A stretch of DNA of 64,000 nt from Erysipelotrichales bacterium (GTDB taxonomy: Bacteria > Bacillota_I > Bacilli_A > Erysipelotrichales > Erysipelotrichaceae): the NCBI GenBank assembly GCA_910576345.1, contig CAJTIT010000009.1:25984-89983 (forward strand), in the 5' to 3' direction. Shown in pieces: positions 26,908-35,859 of the stretch (within the stretch, counting starts at the first letter, position 1; every line of letters starts with the position of its first letter). Under the pieces are notes generated by a model, which was not told the origin of the DNA, ran no database searches, and saw nothing but the letters and a program-made list of their open reading frames with translations. Position numbers and translations under genes: made by a program.

Positions 26908-28002
26908 TTATTTTAAATCCTTGATGGTCTCCCAAGTGAATTCATTTCTGCCAAAATGACCGTAACAAGCAGTCTTTTTATATATTGGCTTACATAAATC
27001 CAATTCTTTAATAATATTGGCAACTTCAAAATTAAAGTTTCTTTTGATAATCGACAGTATCTCTGCGTCTGTTTTGGTTCCTGTGCCAAACGTGTCCACC
27101 ATAATAGATACCGGCTGTGCTTTTCCAATCGCATAGGCAACTTGAACTTCACATTTGCGCGCCAATTGATGCGCTACGATATTTTTTGCTACATAACGGC
27201 AATAGTATGCAGCGCTTCGATCGACCTTGCTGGGATCCTTGCTGGAAAAACATCCGCCACCGATTCTACCCATTCCTCCATATGTATCCACGACAATTTT
27301 TCTTCCGGTTGTTCCACTATCACCAAAACTTCCGCCCAAAACAAAGCTGCCGCTTGGATTGATCAAATATTTCGTATCTGCATCTACAAGTTTTGGATCG
27401 ATAACTTTTTGAATAACTTCTTTCATAATCAAATCTGCAATTTCTTCTTGAGATGCTTGCTTTACATGTTGCGTTGATACAACAATCGTATCAATGCGTT
27501 TTACACGATCATTCTCATATTCCACAGTAACTTGTGTCTTTCCATCCGGAAGCAGAATGTCACTGGTTCTCCGTACATCGCTTAATCTTTTTGCCAGTTG
27601 ATGTGCATAATCAATCGCTGCCGGCATATAGTTATCTGTATCATCGCATGCATAACCAAACATAATTCCTTGATCTCCGGCGCCAAGTTCATCGCCTTCA
27701 TGAACAACCGCCTGATTGATTTCATTTGATTGCTTGTTTACTTTTACGTGAACATGATACGTTTCTTCATATCCAATTTCACGAATTGTCTGTAAAGAAA
27801 TTGCTTCATAATCGATTTGCGCCTTCGTATTGGCCTCTCCGTAAATCAAGACAAAATCATCTTTAATCGTACATTCGACTGCCATTTTACTGGATGGATC
27901 CTGTCGCAGTGCTTCATCCAATATACTATCGGCTATTTGATCGCAAATTTTATCGGGATGTCCTTCAGTAATGCTTTCTGACGTAAACAAATATGTTTTC
28001 AT
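26908..28002 (-). CDS. metK: S-adenosylmethionine synthetase
   Basis: A 364-residue enzyme making SAM from methionine and ATP. It shows FTSESITEGHPDKICDQIAD with the ATP-binding His, the central hexapeptide-like GAGDQGIMFGYA, the KTQVTVEY region and GGGCFSSKDPSKVDRSAAYY with the phosphate-binding loop. It is a little shorter than the usual 380-400 residues, mainly at the C-terminus and loops, but all active-site blocks remain. It is controlled by an upstream SAM-type riboswitch, so end-product feedback is expected. Confidence 0.95.
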   Translation of the reverse strand: MKTYLFTSESITEGHPDKICDQIADSILDEALRQDPSSKMAVECTIKDDFVLIYGEANTKAQIDYEAISLQTIREIGYEETYHVHVKVNKQSNEINQAVVHEGDELGAGDQGIMFGYACDDTDNYMPAAIDYAHQLAKRLSDVRRTSDILLPDGKTQVTVEYENDRVKRIDTIVVSTQHVKQASQEEIADLIMKEVIQKVIDPKLVDADTKYLINPSGSFVLGGSFGDSGTTGRKIVVDTYGGMGRIGGGCFSSKDPSKVDRSAAYYCRYVAKNIVAHQLARKCEVQVAYAIGKAQPVSIMVDTFGTGTKTDAEILSIIKRNFNFEVANIIKELDLCKPIYKKTACYGHFGRNEFTWETIKDLK

Positions 28003-28020
28003 AGTAGTCCTCCTTGTAAT

Positions 28021-28172
28021 AAAAAAGCCTTCATAAGAGAAGGCATAATCATCAATTTATGTCGCATCTCTTATCGTTGTTAGCAGTACCACCTTGCTTA
28101 CGATATGCAGGTTGGTGACAGGATCAAACGAGCTAACTCTCTAACCCATCTCTTGATAAAAAGGCTGCCTAT
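28021..28172 (-). ncRNA. SAM-type (S-box-like) riboswitch with antiterminator/terminator, upstream of metK
   Basis: Minus-strand core shows GAGAGTTAGC, UGAUCCUGUCACCAACC and AAGGUGGUACUGCUAAC, a divergent match to the SAM-I clan pattern (UGA..CC..GGCAACC ... AGGUGCUAA). The mechanism is visible. Terminator GCCTTC-TCTTAT-GAAGGC plus U-run occupies 28021-28044. Its 5' strand UCUCUUAU (28033-28040) is perfectly complementary to AUAAGAGA (28067-28074), whose bases also close the aptamer with UUAUC (28155-28159). SAM binding should therefore free the terminator. Class assignment is from remembered consensus. Confidence 0.75.
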
Positions 28173-28277
28173 ATTAAAACATAAACGAACCGTAATTGCA
28201 ATGATTAAATTTTTTTATTACAAAAATGCTCATTTTTCTTATCCTCCAGTCTTGAATTTCATTTTTAACAGGGTATT

Positions 28278-28345
28278 CAGGGATGTTCCCTGAGTAAGTC
28301 CACGCCCACAAGCGGCGTGGATTGGGATTGTGGCTGACACAATCC
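28278..28345. repeat. Three consecutive hairpins at the left edge of the foreign block
   Basis: CAGGG/CCCTG (28278-28292), CCACGCC/GGCGTGG (28300-28320) and GGATTGTG/CACAATCC (28325-28345) follow each other almost without gaps; all three stems are perfect. There is no U-run. They could be protein-binding or transfer-origin structure; no function is proven. Confidence 0.7.
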
Positions 28346-28820
28346 GATGCTCGCTATCTCTGTGGACAACGCCGCAGAGCATTTTCCTGTGCAGCGGCAT
28401 CTTTAACGCCTGCCTTACCCTCCGAAAAGAAACCCCTATGTCCTTTCCACCTCCGTTCTGGATTCGATTTCTCTTGACTTTTGGATAAATGAAAAAGCCG
28501 CTACACGGCATCACGAATGACAGGAGTGTTTTCTCCTGCTTGGATTCGCAATGCTATGTAACGGCTTTGAAATTCAAAACCATGATTCCACTCATCAGCC
28601 GAAAACAGAAGTTTATTTTCGGCGGCGGTCAGCTTTGTCCGCTGGATGACAATCCATTCTGCAATCTATGCGCTTATTTCATTTTCAATCTTCCAATTTC
28701 CTTGTGAGTATTTTTAGTATTCCCTGTGGACAAACTTTTTATACATCCGTTTTTAAAATTGGGCGGGGGAATTTTATCCCTCACCCAATAGTCCATAGAA
28801 AAGCGGGAAATATTAGACGC

Positions 28821-29246
28821 TTATAAAATTTTCCGCAGCTTTTTCCGCAGATGGTTTAACCTTGCATAAATAGCCCCCGCTGTCAGTCCAACAAGCGGGG
28901 CAATCTCCTTTGTGGAATAGCCCTGCATTTTCAGCAGGACGATTTGCAGGGTACGCCTATCCACCGTAAGCAATGCCCGATATAGGGTTTCGTTTTCAAT
29001 TTCGTCCAGTAAATCGGCAACGGTCATTACCTCCGCCTGCTTCTCCCTGTCTGCCATTCCCTCAAGGTATTCCCCGAAGTTGCTTGACCAGTGGTAAAAC
29101 CGCCTGTTGGAATTGAAGTCTGCCCTGTCGTCTATGCGGATTTGCTCAATGGTGGTTTCATCAACTCCATGTTCCCGCAATATTTTTTCTTCGGCTTCTT
29201 TCCAGATACGCCATTTCCTGTCTTCACGTCCGTTGTTGTATGCCAT
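28821..29246 (-). CDS. Sigma-70-like helix-turn-helix protein of integrative elements
   Basis: A 141-residue protein with a C-terminal sigma-region-4-like HTH (RRTLQIVLLKMQGYSTKEIA, then LVGLTAGAIYARLNHLRKKL) and a charged N-terminal part (REDRKWRIWKEAEEKILREH). Such proteins are standard in Tn916- and Tn1549-like elements, where they are thought to control transfer functions. It has a very strong SD (GGAGGAAAAAGGAG). Here the downstream recombination genes that usually accompany it are absent. Confidence 0.8.
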   Translation of the reverse strand: MAYNNGREDRKWRIWKEAEEKILREHGVDETTIEQIRIDDRADFNSNRRFYHWSSNFGEYLEGMADREKQAEVMTVADLLDEIENETLYRALLTVDRRTLQIVLLKMQGYSTKEIAPLVGLTAGAIYARLNHLRKKLRKIL

Positions 29247-29309
29247 TCTCCTTTTTCCTCCAATCTGAATTGAGCAGGCTTCTGCCTGCGATGCTTCTTG
29301 ACCTAATGG

Positions 29310-29492
29310 TCAAGAAGATTGCTGTTTAACTAATGCAGATGGAAAAGGCGGTGAACGGCAGCCAACATCAGAAAAAGCCCTGCGGCGTATTCCGATAAAA
29401 ATTGACAAAATAAAAACCGCAAAGGTACTGTGACCTTTACGGTTGTAGGAAATGCAGCTTCTACCATTGGGATATTCTATTTCTGTTTTCAT
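29310..29492 (-). CDS. Short hypothetical frame of the element
   Basis: A 60-residue frame (MKTEIEYPNGRSCISYNRKG, then one hydrophobic stretch FAVFILSIFIGI) upstream of the sigma-like gene. Base composition fits the element. There is no convincing SD and it contains small inverted repeats, so it may be non-coding leader. Function unknown. Confidence 0.25.
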   Translation of the reverse strand: MKTEIEYPNGRSCISYNRKGHSTFAVFILSIFIGIRRRAFSDVGCRSPPFPSALVKQQSS

Positions 29493-29600
29493 GGCGAGAA
29501 GCAGCCTTACATATGCAGGGATTTTTTTAACTGGCTTCCTGCCAGTCCCCGATATGCTATGTATGGATGAACATTGCGTTGTATGGACAAATAAGTAACC

Positions 29601-29721
29601 GCCCGAAAAAAGAACATAAAAAATCTCCCCAAACTTAAAAACAGCTCTGGGGAGTGTCTGTTAAGTCTTTTCGGGCATAGCAATACCGCCCACCATACGC
29701 CGTTTTTTTATTTGGTGGGCG
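29601..29721. repeat. Nested and adjacent inverted repeats in the element
   Basis: GCCCGAAAA (29601-29609) pairs with TTTTCGGGC (29668-29676) and encloses CTCCCC/GGGGAG (29625-29654). Directly beside it CGCCCACCA (29687-29695) pairs with TGGTGGGCG (29713-29721). They lie between the KTR gene and the sigma-like gene. These may be a terminator plus a recombination or regulatory site. Confidence 0.65.
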
Positions 29722-29798
29722 TTTGGCTTAAAACCTTATGAAATAAAATAGAGCCAACGAACTATGATATAAACTCACAAGTTCATCGGCTCTGCGTC

Positions 29799-29969
29799 TT
29801 AAGCGTCTGGCTCTTTGATGACAGTTACTTGTAACTCTTTTACATTAATCAACGTTTCCTGCTTACATTTCGGACAGTAGAGCGGATAGTTTTTCATAAT
29901 CGTATCCGATCTAATTCTGTCACGAGTTTTACTACCGCAGATGGGGCAGCGTATCCATTCTAATTTCAT
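29799..29969 (-). CDS. Cysteine-rich KTR domain protein
   Basis: A 56-residue protein: MKLEWIRCPICGSKTRDRIR, then YPLYCPKCKQETLI, ending VTVIKEPDA. Two CPxC pairs form a small zinc ribbon and the KTR motif follows the first pair. Proteins of this type sit beside two-component or resistance genes on Firmicute transposons. Their role is unknown; the zinc ribbon suggests nucleic-acid or protein binding. It lies downstream of the histidine kinase. Confidence 0.8.
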   Translation of the reverse strand: MKLEWIRCPICGSKTRDRIRSDTIMKNYPLYCPKCKQETLINVKELQVTVIKEPDA

Positions 29970-30076
29970 TTTTCAAATACCTCTCTATTATTTTCGAATA
30001 ATAAGCTATTTCTCTTGTGTGATTGATTCGCATATATTTACCTATCCTTTGCATGGCTTTTTCAATTTTCAATCAT

Positions 30077-31300
30077 TCACGCTCTTGCGAAAACTGTGGT
30101 GACGGTGATGATGTCATTATCGATTTTCGCAAAAATCTCGCCATTCATCTTGCGCATGAGCTGTCTGCAAATGTAAAGTCCCAGCCCGTTGCCGCCAATG
30201 TTTCCTGCATTTGCTCCGCGCCAAAAGCTCTCGAAAATATGCGTCAAATCGTCCTTCTCAAGCGTACAACCGCCATTCATGATTGCAATTTGGACGCATT
30301 CGTCGTCTTTGGGGAAAATCAATTCCACACGTCTGCCATCGCCGTATTTGAGGGCATTTTCCATAATGTTTTGCATCACTTCAACGCTCCTGCTCAAATC
30401 CCCCGATAGCAGACAGTTTTTATATTTTCCGATAATAAAATCTGTTTTGATAAGTGCCAGTTTTTCCTTGTAATATCCCGCGATTTTTTCAACAAGTTCC
30501 GAAAGATAAAACTCGCCCATATTCACTTCAAAGCTGAAGAAATCTTCTCTTGAAGCCGTTATAATCTGTGAAACATAGCCCTCGATCTCCTCCGCTTTTT
30601 CGTTGATGTTTTCAGCGATTTTGTGCTGCTTTTCCGCGTCCGAATACAAATTTTTCGACAGTGCTGCCGAGTACAATTTTATAGCGGAAAGCGGCGTTTT
30701 AATATCGTGCGAGAGCGATAGCAGCAGTGTTTTCTTTTCTTTCTGCATTTCCAGTTCGCGCTGCTTTTGCTGTTCTATATTTTCACGGAGAATATTGATC
30801 CCCCAAAGAAATTTTCCGAAAAAACGGTTTTTCGTTTCCTTTATCGGCGCGGCGAGATTACCCTTTGAAAGCTCGTAAGGGATACCGCTCAGACGTTCAA
30901 AGGGCATAAGAATTGCAAATTTTATGTAAAGCATAACTGCGATAAACAAAATCGCCATAGTACCGAGAACTGCGTTTACAATTCCTACAAGATGTGCTTT
31001 GTTGGAATAACCATTTGCACGGTAATCGAAGCGATAAAGTTCTCCGTTTATTTCACGGATAACATAGTCGCTGTCCGTGCTGTAAAATCTTTCTCCGTAT
31101 CGTTCAATATTTGTTACATACTCACATTCGGAAATGTCAGCAGAACCGTTCGCTTCTATTTCCAGAGCAAGACGGCTTATCTCTACGCGGTACAGTCTGC
31201 CTCCGTCGGTCTTGTCGGCAGCAAGGATCATATTCACGACAGCAAACAATAGGATCACGGCAGCCGTAGCTGCCAAGAGAATCCTGTTAAACGCTTTCAT
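30077..31300 (-). CDS. Sensor histidine kinase of the mobile module
   Basis: A 407-residue membrane kinase. TM1 (about 7-27) is followed by a short extracellular loop (about 28-105) and TM2 (about 112-132). The cytoplasmic part has a coiled linker rich in Glu/Lys/Gln, H-box LSLSHDIKTPLSAIKLYSAA, N-box MQNIMENALKYGDG and G-box GGNGLGLYICRQLMRK. The small sensor loop suggests detection near the membrane, as in kinases responding to antimicrobial peptides or to a partner transporter. It overlaps the response-regulator gene by 14 bp. The signal is not known. Confidence 0.88.
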   Translation of the reverse strand: MKAFNRILLAATAAVILLFAVVNMILAADKTDGGRLYRVEISRLALEIEANGSADISECEYVTNIERYGERFYSTDSDYVIREINGELYRFDYRANGYSNKAHLVGIVNAVLGTMAILFIAVMLYIKFAILMPFERLSGIPYELSKGNLAAPIKETKNRFFGKFLWGINILRENIEQQKQRELEMQKEKKTLLLSLSHDIKTPLSAIKLYSAALSKNLYSDAEKQHKIAENINEKAEEIEGYVSQIITASREDFFSFEVNMGEFYLSELVEKIAGYYKEKLALIKTDFIIGKYKNCLLSGDLSRSVEVMQNIMENALKYGDGRRVELIFPKDDECVQIAIMNGGCTLEKDDLTHIFESFWRGANAGNIGGNGLGLYICRQLMRKMNGEIFAKIDNDIITVTTVFARA

Positions 31301-31952
31301 ATTTATAACCCACCCCCCATACAGTAACTATTTTTTTAGGATTTTGGGGGGCGTCCTCTATTTTCTGCCGCAGCCATTTTATGTGTACCGTCAGTGTCTG
31401 TTGTTCTGAAAAGCTGTCGCTGCCCCAGACCTGTTCAAAAATGTATTCCTTGCTCAAAGCCCTGCCCTTATTCTCCATCAAAAGCAGAAGCAACTCAAAT
31501 TCCTTCGCGGTCATTTCGAGTTCTTTTTCGTTTTTGTAAACGGCACGGCTCGCCTTATTTATGCGTATATTGCCGTCAGTAATTTCGTCAAGAGCGTATC
31601 GTCGCTTAAAAATCCCGCTTATTTTTGCGAGCATAATATCAATATCATACGGCTTTTCTATATAATCGTCTGCGCCGAGATTCAGTCCGTTCAGCTTGTC
31701 ATCCTTTTCCGTTTTCGCACTTACAATCAATACGGGCGTGTTGCTCGACCTGCGGATTTTTTCCAGAACATAAAATCCATCCTTATCGGGCAGCATGATG
31801 TCAAGCACGACAAGCCTTGCGCCGTATCTTTCGTACAGCAGCAAGGCTTTTTCGGCTGTTTGAGCCGCTGATACCGTATAATTCTCCGCTCGGAGAAAGT
31901 CACACAGCAAATCAGCAAGCTCCTTATTGTCCTCAACAATAAGAATATCCAT
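31287..31952 (-). CDS. OmpR-family response regulator of the mobile module
   Basis: A 221-residue regulator. The receiver domain has the acidic pair VEDN, phospho-acceptor Asp in LVVLDIMLPDKDGF (about residue 52) and Lys in DDYIEKPYD. The C-terminal winged helix is ITDGNIRINK to VWGVGYKYES. It is cotranscribed with the kinase (14-bp overlap) and lies two bases after the ABC ATPase gene, so it most likely controls the transporter genes in the same operon. Confidence 0.92.
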   Translation of the reverse strand: MDILIVEDNKELADLLCDFLRAENYTVSAAQTAEKALLLYERYGARLVVLDIMLPDKDGFYVLEKIRRSSNTPVLIVSAKTEKDDKLNGLNLGADDYIEKPYDIDIMLAKISGIFKRRYALDEITDGNIRINKASRAVYKNEKELEMTAKEFELLLLLMENKGRALSKEYIFEQVWGSDSFSEQQTLTVHIKWLRQKIEDAPQNPKKIVTVWGVGYKYESV

Positions 31953-31953
31953 A

Positions 31954-32712
31954 CTACCAACCTAATTCCAAAAGCCAGTTATTCAGAGCCCGCTCCCGAT
32001 CTCTCATCTGCGTAGAAGCGTTGCTTAGGTCATACTCCCCCTTTATGTTCCCGTCAACAATGTACATGACCCTTGTACATTTTGCCGCGACCTTAACATC
32101 GTGAGTAACGAGCATGATCGTTGTTCCCTCAGAATTTAATTTTACAAGTTCTTCCATTACTTCGTCGGAAGAAGTACGGTTCAAAGCCCCTGTCGGCTCA
32201 TCGGCAAAAATCATTTTCGGATTGTTTATCATACTGCGGCAAATGCACGCCCGCTGAAGCTGGCCACCCGAAACCTCGTTGATGTCATTGTCGGCAATGC
32301 CAATAATGCCGAGCTTGCGCATTAAACCCTGACCACGCCGCGCCGTTTCCTTACGGGATTCATGGAGCTTTTTGGATTGCGTTGCGGGGAGTATGATATT
32401 ATCCAATATGGTGAGGTTTTTCAGCATATACATTTGCTGAAAGATAAAACCCATTTCGTCAAGGCGCAGGTCTGCAAGTTCTCTTTCACCTATCCCTGCG
32501 ATATTTTTCCCACAGAAACTCACTTCTCCTGCGGTAAAATTATCCATGCCCGAAACTGCGTACAGCAGCGTGGATTTTCCAGAGCCTGACGGACCCATAA
32601 CGGCAACCATTTCTCCCTCGCCAATTTTGAAATTTACATTTTTCAGTACATTATTCTGCCGCTTGTTTACGATATACGTTTTGCAAAGGTCTTTTACTTC
32701 GAGAATATTCAT
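31954..32712 (-). CDS. ABC transporter ATP-binding protein (MacB/LolD-type)
   Basis: A 252-residue ATPase with Walker A GPSGSGKST, Q-loop IFQQMYMLKNL, signature VSGGQLQR, Walker B MIFADEPTGAL and the switch His in LVTHD. The subfamily pairs with FtsX-type permeases that do not transport across the bilayer in the usual way but handle peptides or lipoproteins at the membrane surface. Its partner is the adjacent 795-residue permease; the two genes are 18 bp apart. Confidence 0.92.
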   Translation of the reverse strand: MNILEVKDLCKTYIVNKRQNNVLKNVNFKIGEGEMVAVMGPSGSGKSTLLYAVSGMDNFTAGEVSFCGKNIAGIGERELADLRLDEMGFIFQQMYMLKNLTILDNIILPATQSKKLHESRKETARRGQGLMRKLGIIGIADNDINEVSGGQLQRACICRSMINNPKMIFADEPTGALNRTSSDEVMEELVKLNSEGTTIMLVTHDVKVAAKCTRVMYIVDGNIKGEYDLSNASTQMRDRERALNNWLLELGW

Positions 32713-32730
32713 AATTGATTCTTCCTTTCA

Positions 32731-35118
32731 TTATTCAATGCTTGCCGTATCAGAGGATTTGATTTTTCTTGTGTACAAAGAGGTCAAAAACGCGCTTACG
32801 GCTGTGGCGGTAAGGACGATAACGGGGAATACTGCGTATATCTCCACAGGGTTTTGCATATATTCTACGCCCATTTCAAGCCCCATTGTCCTAAAAATAG
32901 GGTCGAAGCAAAGCTTTGTAATGGGCATACCCAAAAGCTCCGCAAGAAGTACAGCCACCGCCACCGCAATGAAAAATCTTAACGTGTACTGTCCGTATAT
33001 TTTGGCGTTCCTGATGCCTATGGCTTTCATAAGGGCGATTTCCGCCTGCTCCTTTGCGATAAAGGAACGCGCCATAAGCACAGTTATAAGTGTGGCTAAA
33101 ATTACCGTAAGGACGGCGGACATTTTTTTAACCGCATCTATGGCGTCGCCAACTCCGGTAGTGTCACTTACTGTTTCACCCGCTGTTTTAACGCTTGAGA
33201 ACTTAGGATAAAGCTCCTTAATCTTTTCAATCCTGCTTAATACTTCCTTATCGTCGGGGTCGTCGGTAAATTTTATCTGCGTACCGGGGGAGCCGCTTGC
33301 TGCGATATAGTTGATATCACAGTCGGTATGAACCCTTACGGATATGCCTTGATTGACCATTGCCTGATACAGAGCGGTTATGATGAACTCCGCCGTTTCG
33401 CCCGTCGGGTAGGACAAGGTAACGGTATCGCCTATTCCCGCACCCAGCTTTTTTGCCAAAAGGGTCGTCACTGCAATTTCATTGATGTTTTGGGGAGGAG
33501 TACCCTCTAAATATTCGTACATATCCATTGTTGTTCCCGTGCCCTGAAGTATAGCTGTCTTGCTTTCCTGTTCGCCGTGTCCTATCATCGAATAAATATA
33601 ATATTCTGTCATACATTCTGCGGGCATACCGTTTTCTGCAAGGGTCTGCTCCATGTCCGCAAGATATTTTTCAACCTTTTCATGTCCGTCCGCGGCCATA
33701 AACTTCATAGCCTCATCGCCGATGTCCATAACGGCGTGGCAGTCCGCCTGCCCAAAATATTTCAGCAGCTTTTCGCTTTTAAGAGACGCCGTGACATTGG
33801 AAAGCATTATCAGCAGCGACATACACAGAAAAAACGTAAGGATAATGACAGCGTAGCGTTTAGGACCGCTTACAATATCGTTTGCGGCAAGGAAAGCCGT
33901 CGTGCCAAGTCTTGATTTTCCAAGGCGCATAACACTCTTTTTGTGGAAGCGTTCCCCCGTCTGCCCGTTTCTTATAGCATCGATCGGGGACATTTTGCTC
34001 ACCCTGCCCGTACAGCCGAGACAGAACAGGAGAATGACAGCCGCTACCAGAACCGCGCAGGCAGCATTGACAAAACCGTTATTGCTGATGTCTATTATAA
34101 TAGACTCTGAGGAATAATTTATAAGCATTTTTCCGAACGGGTAGCTGAGTATCAAGCCAATGCCCGCGCCGACAACGGAAATAGCAAAGTATTTTGTAAG
34201 ATACAATCCCCGAATTTTTATGTTCCGTATGCCTATTGCTTTCATAACGCCTATCTCGCGGAATTCTTCAGAGAGGGTAAAGGCTATGGTGAACCGCAGT
34301 ACCGCAAAGGATATGATGATAAGAATAAGGCTCACCGCAAGGATAAGACCCATGATTATCATGTTAAAAATATAGGCTTGCCCCAGTGTATCCGTGTCAC
34401 TCGCAAAGGTAAAGCTGTCGGATATATCCGCTATTTGGGACAGGGTCTTGTCAAGATTGGCGGTGTGTATGTATAAGAATTTCCCGCCGTACATATTTTT
34501 CATCGTTTCGTCGGACATATATTCGTCAAATTCCTCGCCGTTTATGATAAACCTTTTAATGCCTATCAATTCCGTGCCGCAGACAGCATCTCTAAAGCTA
34601 CCTGCAAAGGTAAATTCGTGACTTACGCCCTCTATTTCGACAGTAATTTTATCGCCCACCTTAAGTCCCATGTTTTTCGCTATGAAACGGGTAGCGTAAA
34701 TTTCCCCTCTCGGTACGCTTTTAAGAATACTTTCGTCATCCAGGAAATAATTCATCCCCATATCCCTGTCACTCTGTAATCCTAATATCTGATTGGCGTT
34801 GGAATCGTTAAACGGTTCGCCGGCCCGCGTAATATTGGACTGGGACATACGGATGTACTCCTCGATACGGAACTCGTCTATCGCGGAGGCGTTTTCAAGC
34901 GTCCCGCAAATGTCCTTGTCTGAGGATTTGTTTTCGCTCATCACCCAATAATCGGGCACGTCTGCCATTTCAAAATAGCTGTCCAGCGCAGTCGTCACGG
35001 TGATGATGTTGCTCACGCCTGAGGACATGAACATCGATGCGAGTATAATAAATACCAGCAGTATCACGTTCATCGCCTTTTTGCGTTTAAGGTCTTTTTT
35101 CAGTATTTGTAAATACAT
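32731..35118 (-). CDS. ABC transporter permease with two FtsX domains
   Basis: A 795-residue membrane protein. An N-terminal anchor (about 18-38) is followed by a large extracellular domain and three-helix FtsX unit (about 245-385). Then come another anchor, a second extracellular domain and a second FtsX unit near the C-terminus; VMKAIGIRNIKIRG and ALMKAIGIRNAKIYG are matching FtsX signatures. With the ATPase it forms a MacB/YtrF-like machine, probably for antimicrobial-peptide resistance or export. The ATG at 35118 is preferred because AAAGGAG precedes it; a 13-residue longer reading lacks an SD. Confidence 0.88.
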   Translation of the reverse strand: MYLQILKKDLKRKKAMNVILLVFIILASMFMSSGVSNIITVTTALDSYFEMADVPDYWVMSENKSSDKDICGTLENASAIDEFRIEEYIRMSQSNITRAGEPFNDSNANQILGLQSDRDMGMNYFLDDESILKSVPRGEIYATRFIAKNMGLKVGDKITVEIEGVSHEFTFAGSFRDAVCGTELIGIKRFIINGEEFDEYMSDETMKNMYGGKFLYIHTANLDKTLSQIADISDSFTFASDTDTLGQAYIFNMIIMGLILAVSLILIIISFAVLRFTIAFTLSEEFREIGVMKAIGIRNIKIRGLYLTKYFAISVVGAGIGLILSYPFGKMLINYSSESIIIDISNNGFVNAACAVLVAAVILLFCLGCTGRVSKMSPIDAIRNGQTGERFHKKSVMRLGKSRLGTTAFLAANDIVSGPKRYAVIILTFFLCMSLLIMLSNVTASLKSEKLLKYFGQADCHAVMDIGDEAMKFMAADGHEKVEKYLADMEQTLAENGMPAECMTEYYIYSMIGHGEQESKTAILQGTGTTMDMYEYLEGTPPQNINEIAVTTLLAKKLGAGIGDTVTLSYPTGETAEFIITALYQAMVNQGISVRVHTDCDINYIAASGSPGTQIKFTDDPDDKEVLSRIEKIKELYPKFSSVKTAGETVSDTTGVGDAIDAVKKMSAVLTVILATLITVLMARSFIAKEQAEIALMKAIGIRNAKIYGQYTLRFFIAVAVAVLLAELLGMPITKLCFDPIFRTMGLEMGVEYMQNPVEIYAVFPVIVLTATAVSAFLTSLYTRKIKSSDTASIE

Positions 35119-35223
35119 TTCTGCTACTCCTTTCGCTTTGTGATTCGATTGTAGCATAGAAGTTATTAAATAATCCTTAAATCAGTTTACGGCAATCAAA
35201 TTATGCGTGATGATGAAAAACGT

Positions 35224-35706
35224 TTACCCATTCCCAATGTTCATTAGCCTAATTTCTCCTATGCCGACAAATAATTTTACATAAAGATGGAAAAGCAAAT
35301 CTATTTTGTCCTCGTTGAAATCTGTAAATAGCAACTTCAAAAACTGTGAATGGCGTTCTCCTATTTCTTCGGCATATTGACCTGCTTTATCGGTTAGCTC
35401 AATACGGACAGAATTATTTCCCTCTAATAGCAAACGGACAAATCCTTTCTTTTCAAGAGTTAAAGCTAATTTTTTTATATTCTGTCTGGAACAGCCCATA
35501 AAGTTTCCGATATTTGTTAATGTTCGTGGCTCTGGACAGCAAGCTGTCATTGCAAGTAATAACCATTGCTTTAGGGATATTTCCGTTTGAAGTTTTTCAC
35601 CCGCTGTCTGCATACGATTTTGTAGTATAAAGATACTTGAAAATATCGCTTGTACTCTGTGTTCGGTATCACAGTCGTATTCTTCAAAGAGTTCATCCAT
35701 TTTCAT
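35224..35706 (-). CDS. MarR family regulator of the mobile module
   Basis: A 160-residue winged-helix protein: dimer helices at the N-terminus, SLKQWLLLAMTACCPEPRTL, recognition region FMGCSRQNIKKLALTLEKKG and wing LLEGNNSVRIELTDKAG. It heads the ABC-transporter/two-component cluster, 106 bp upstream of the permease start, and may add a second layer of control. SD AAAGGA precedes the ATG. The inducing ligand is unknown. Confidence 0.85.
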   Translation of the reverse strand: MKMDELFEEYDCDTEHRVQAIFSSIFILQNRMQTAGEKLQTEISLKQWLLLAMTACCPEPRTLTNIGNFMGCSRQNIKKLALTLEKKGFVRLLLEGNNSVRIELTDKAGQYAEEIGERHSQFLKLLFTDFNEDKIDLLFHLYVKLFVGIGEIRLMNIGNG

Positions 35707-35859
35707 CTATTTTTCCTTTGTACTTAGTAGTAACAAGTTCCTGCCGAATAGCATAGTAACTCATTACTGCCATGTCAATATATTCAGAAAAAAATCACTA
35801 TTAAATCAGATGCTTCCCGAAAAGAAAAGCGACAGAGCTTTTCCCTGTTGCCTTGCTGT

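Noticed and set aside
28239..28707. Short frames on both strands at the left edge of the foreign block
   Set aside because: They overlap consecutive hairpins and lack convincing ribosome sites. Treated as non-coding element DNA.
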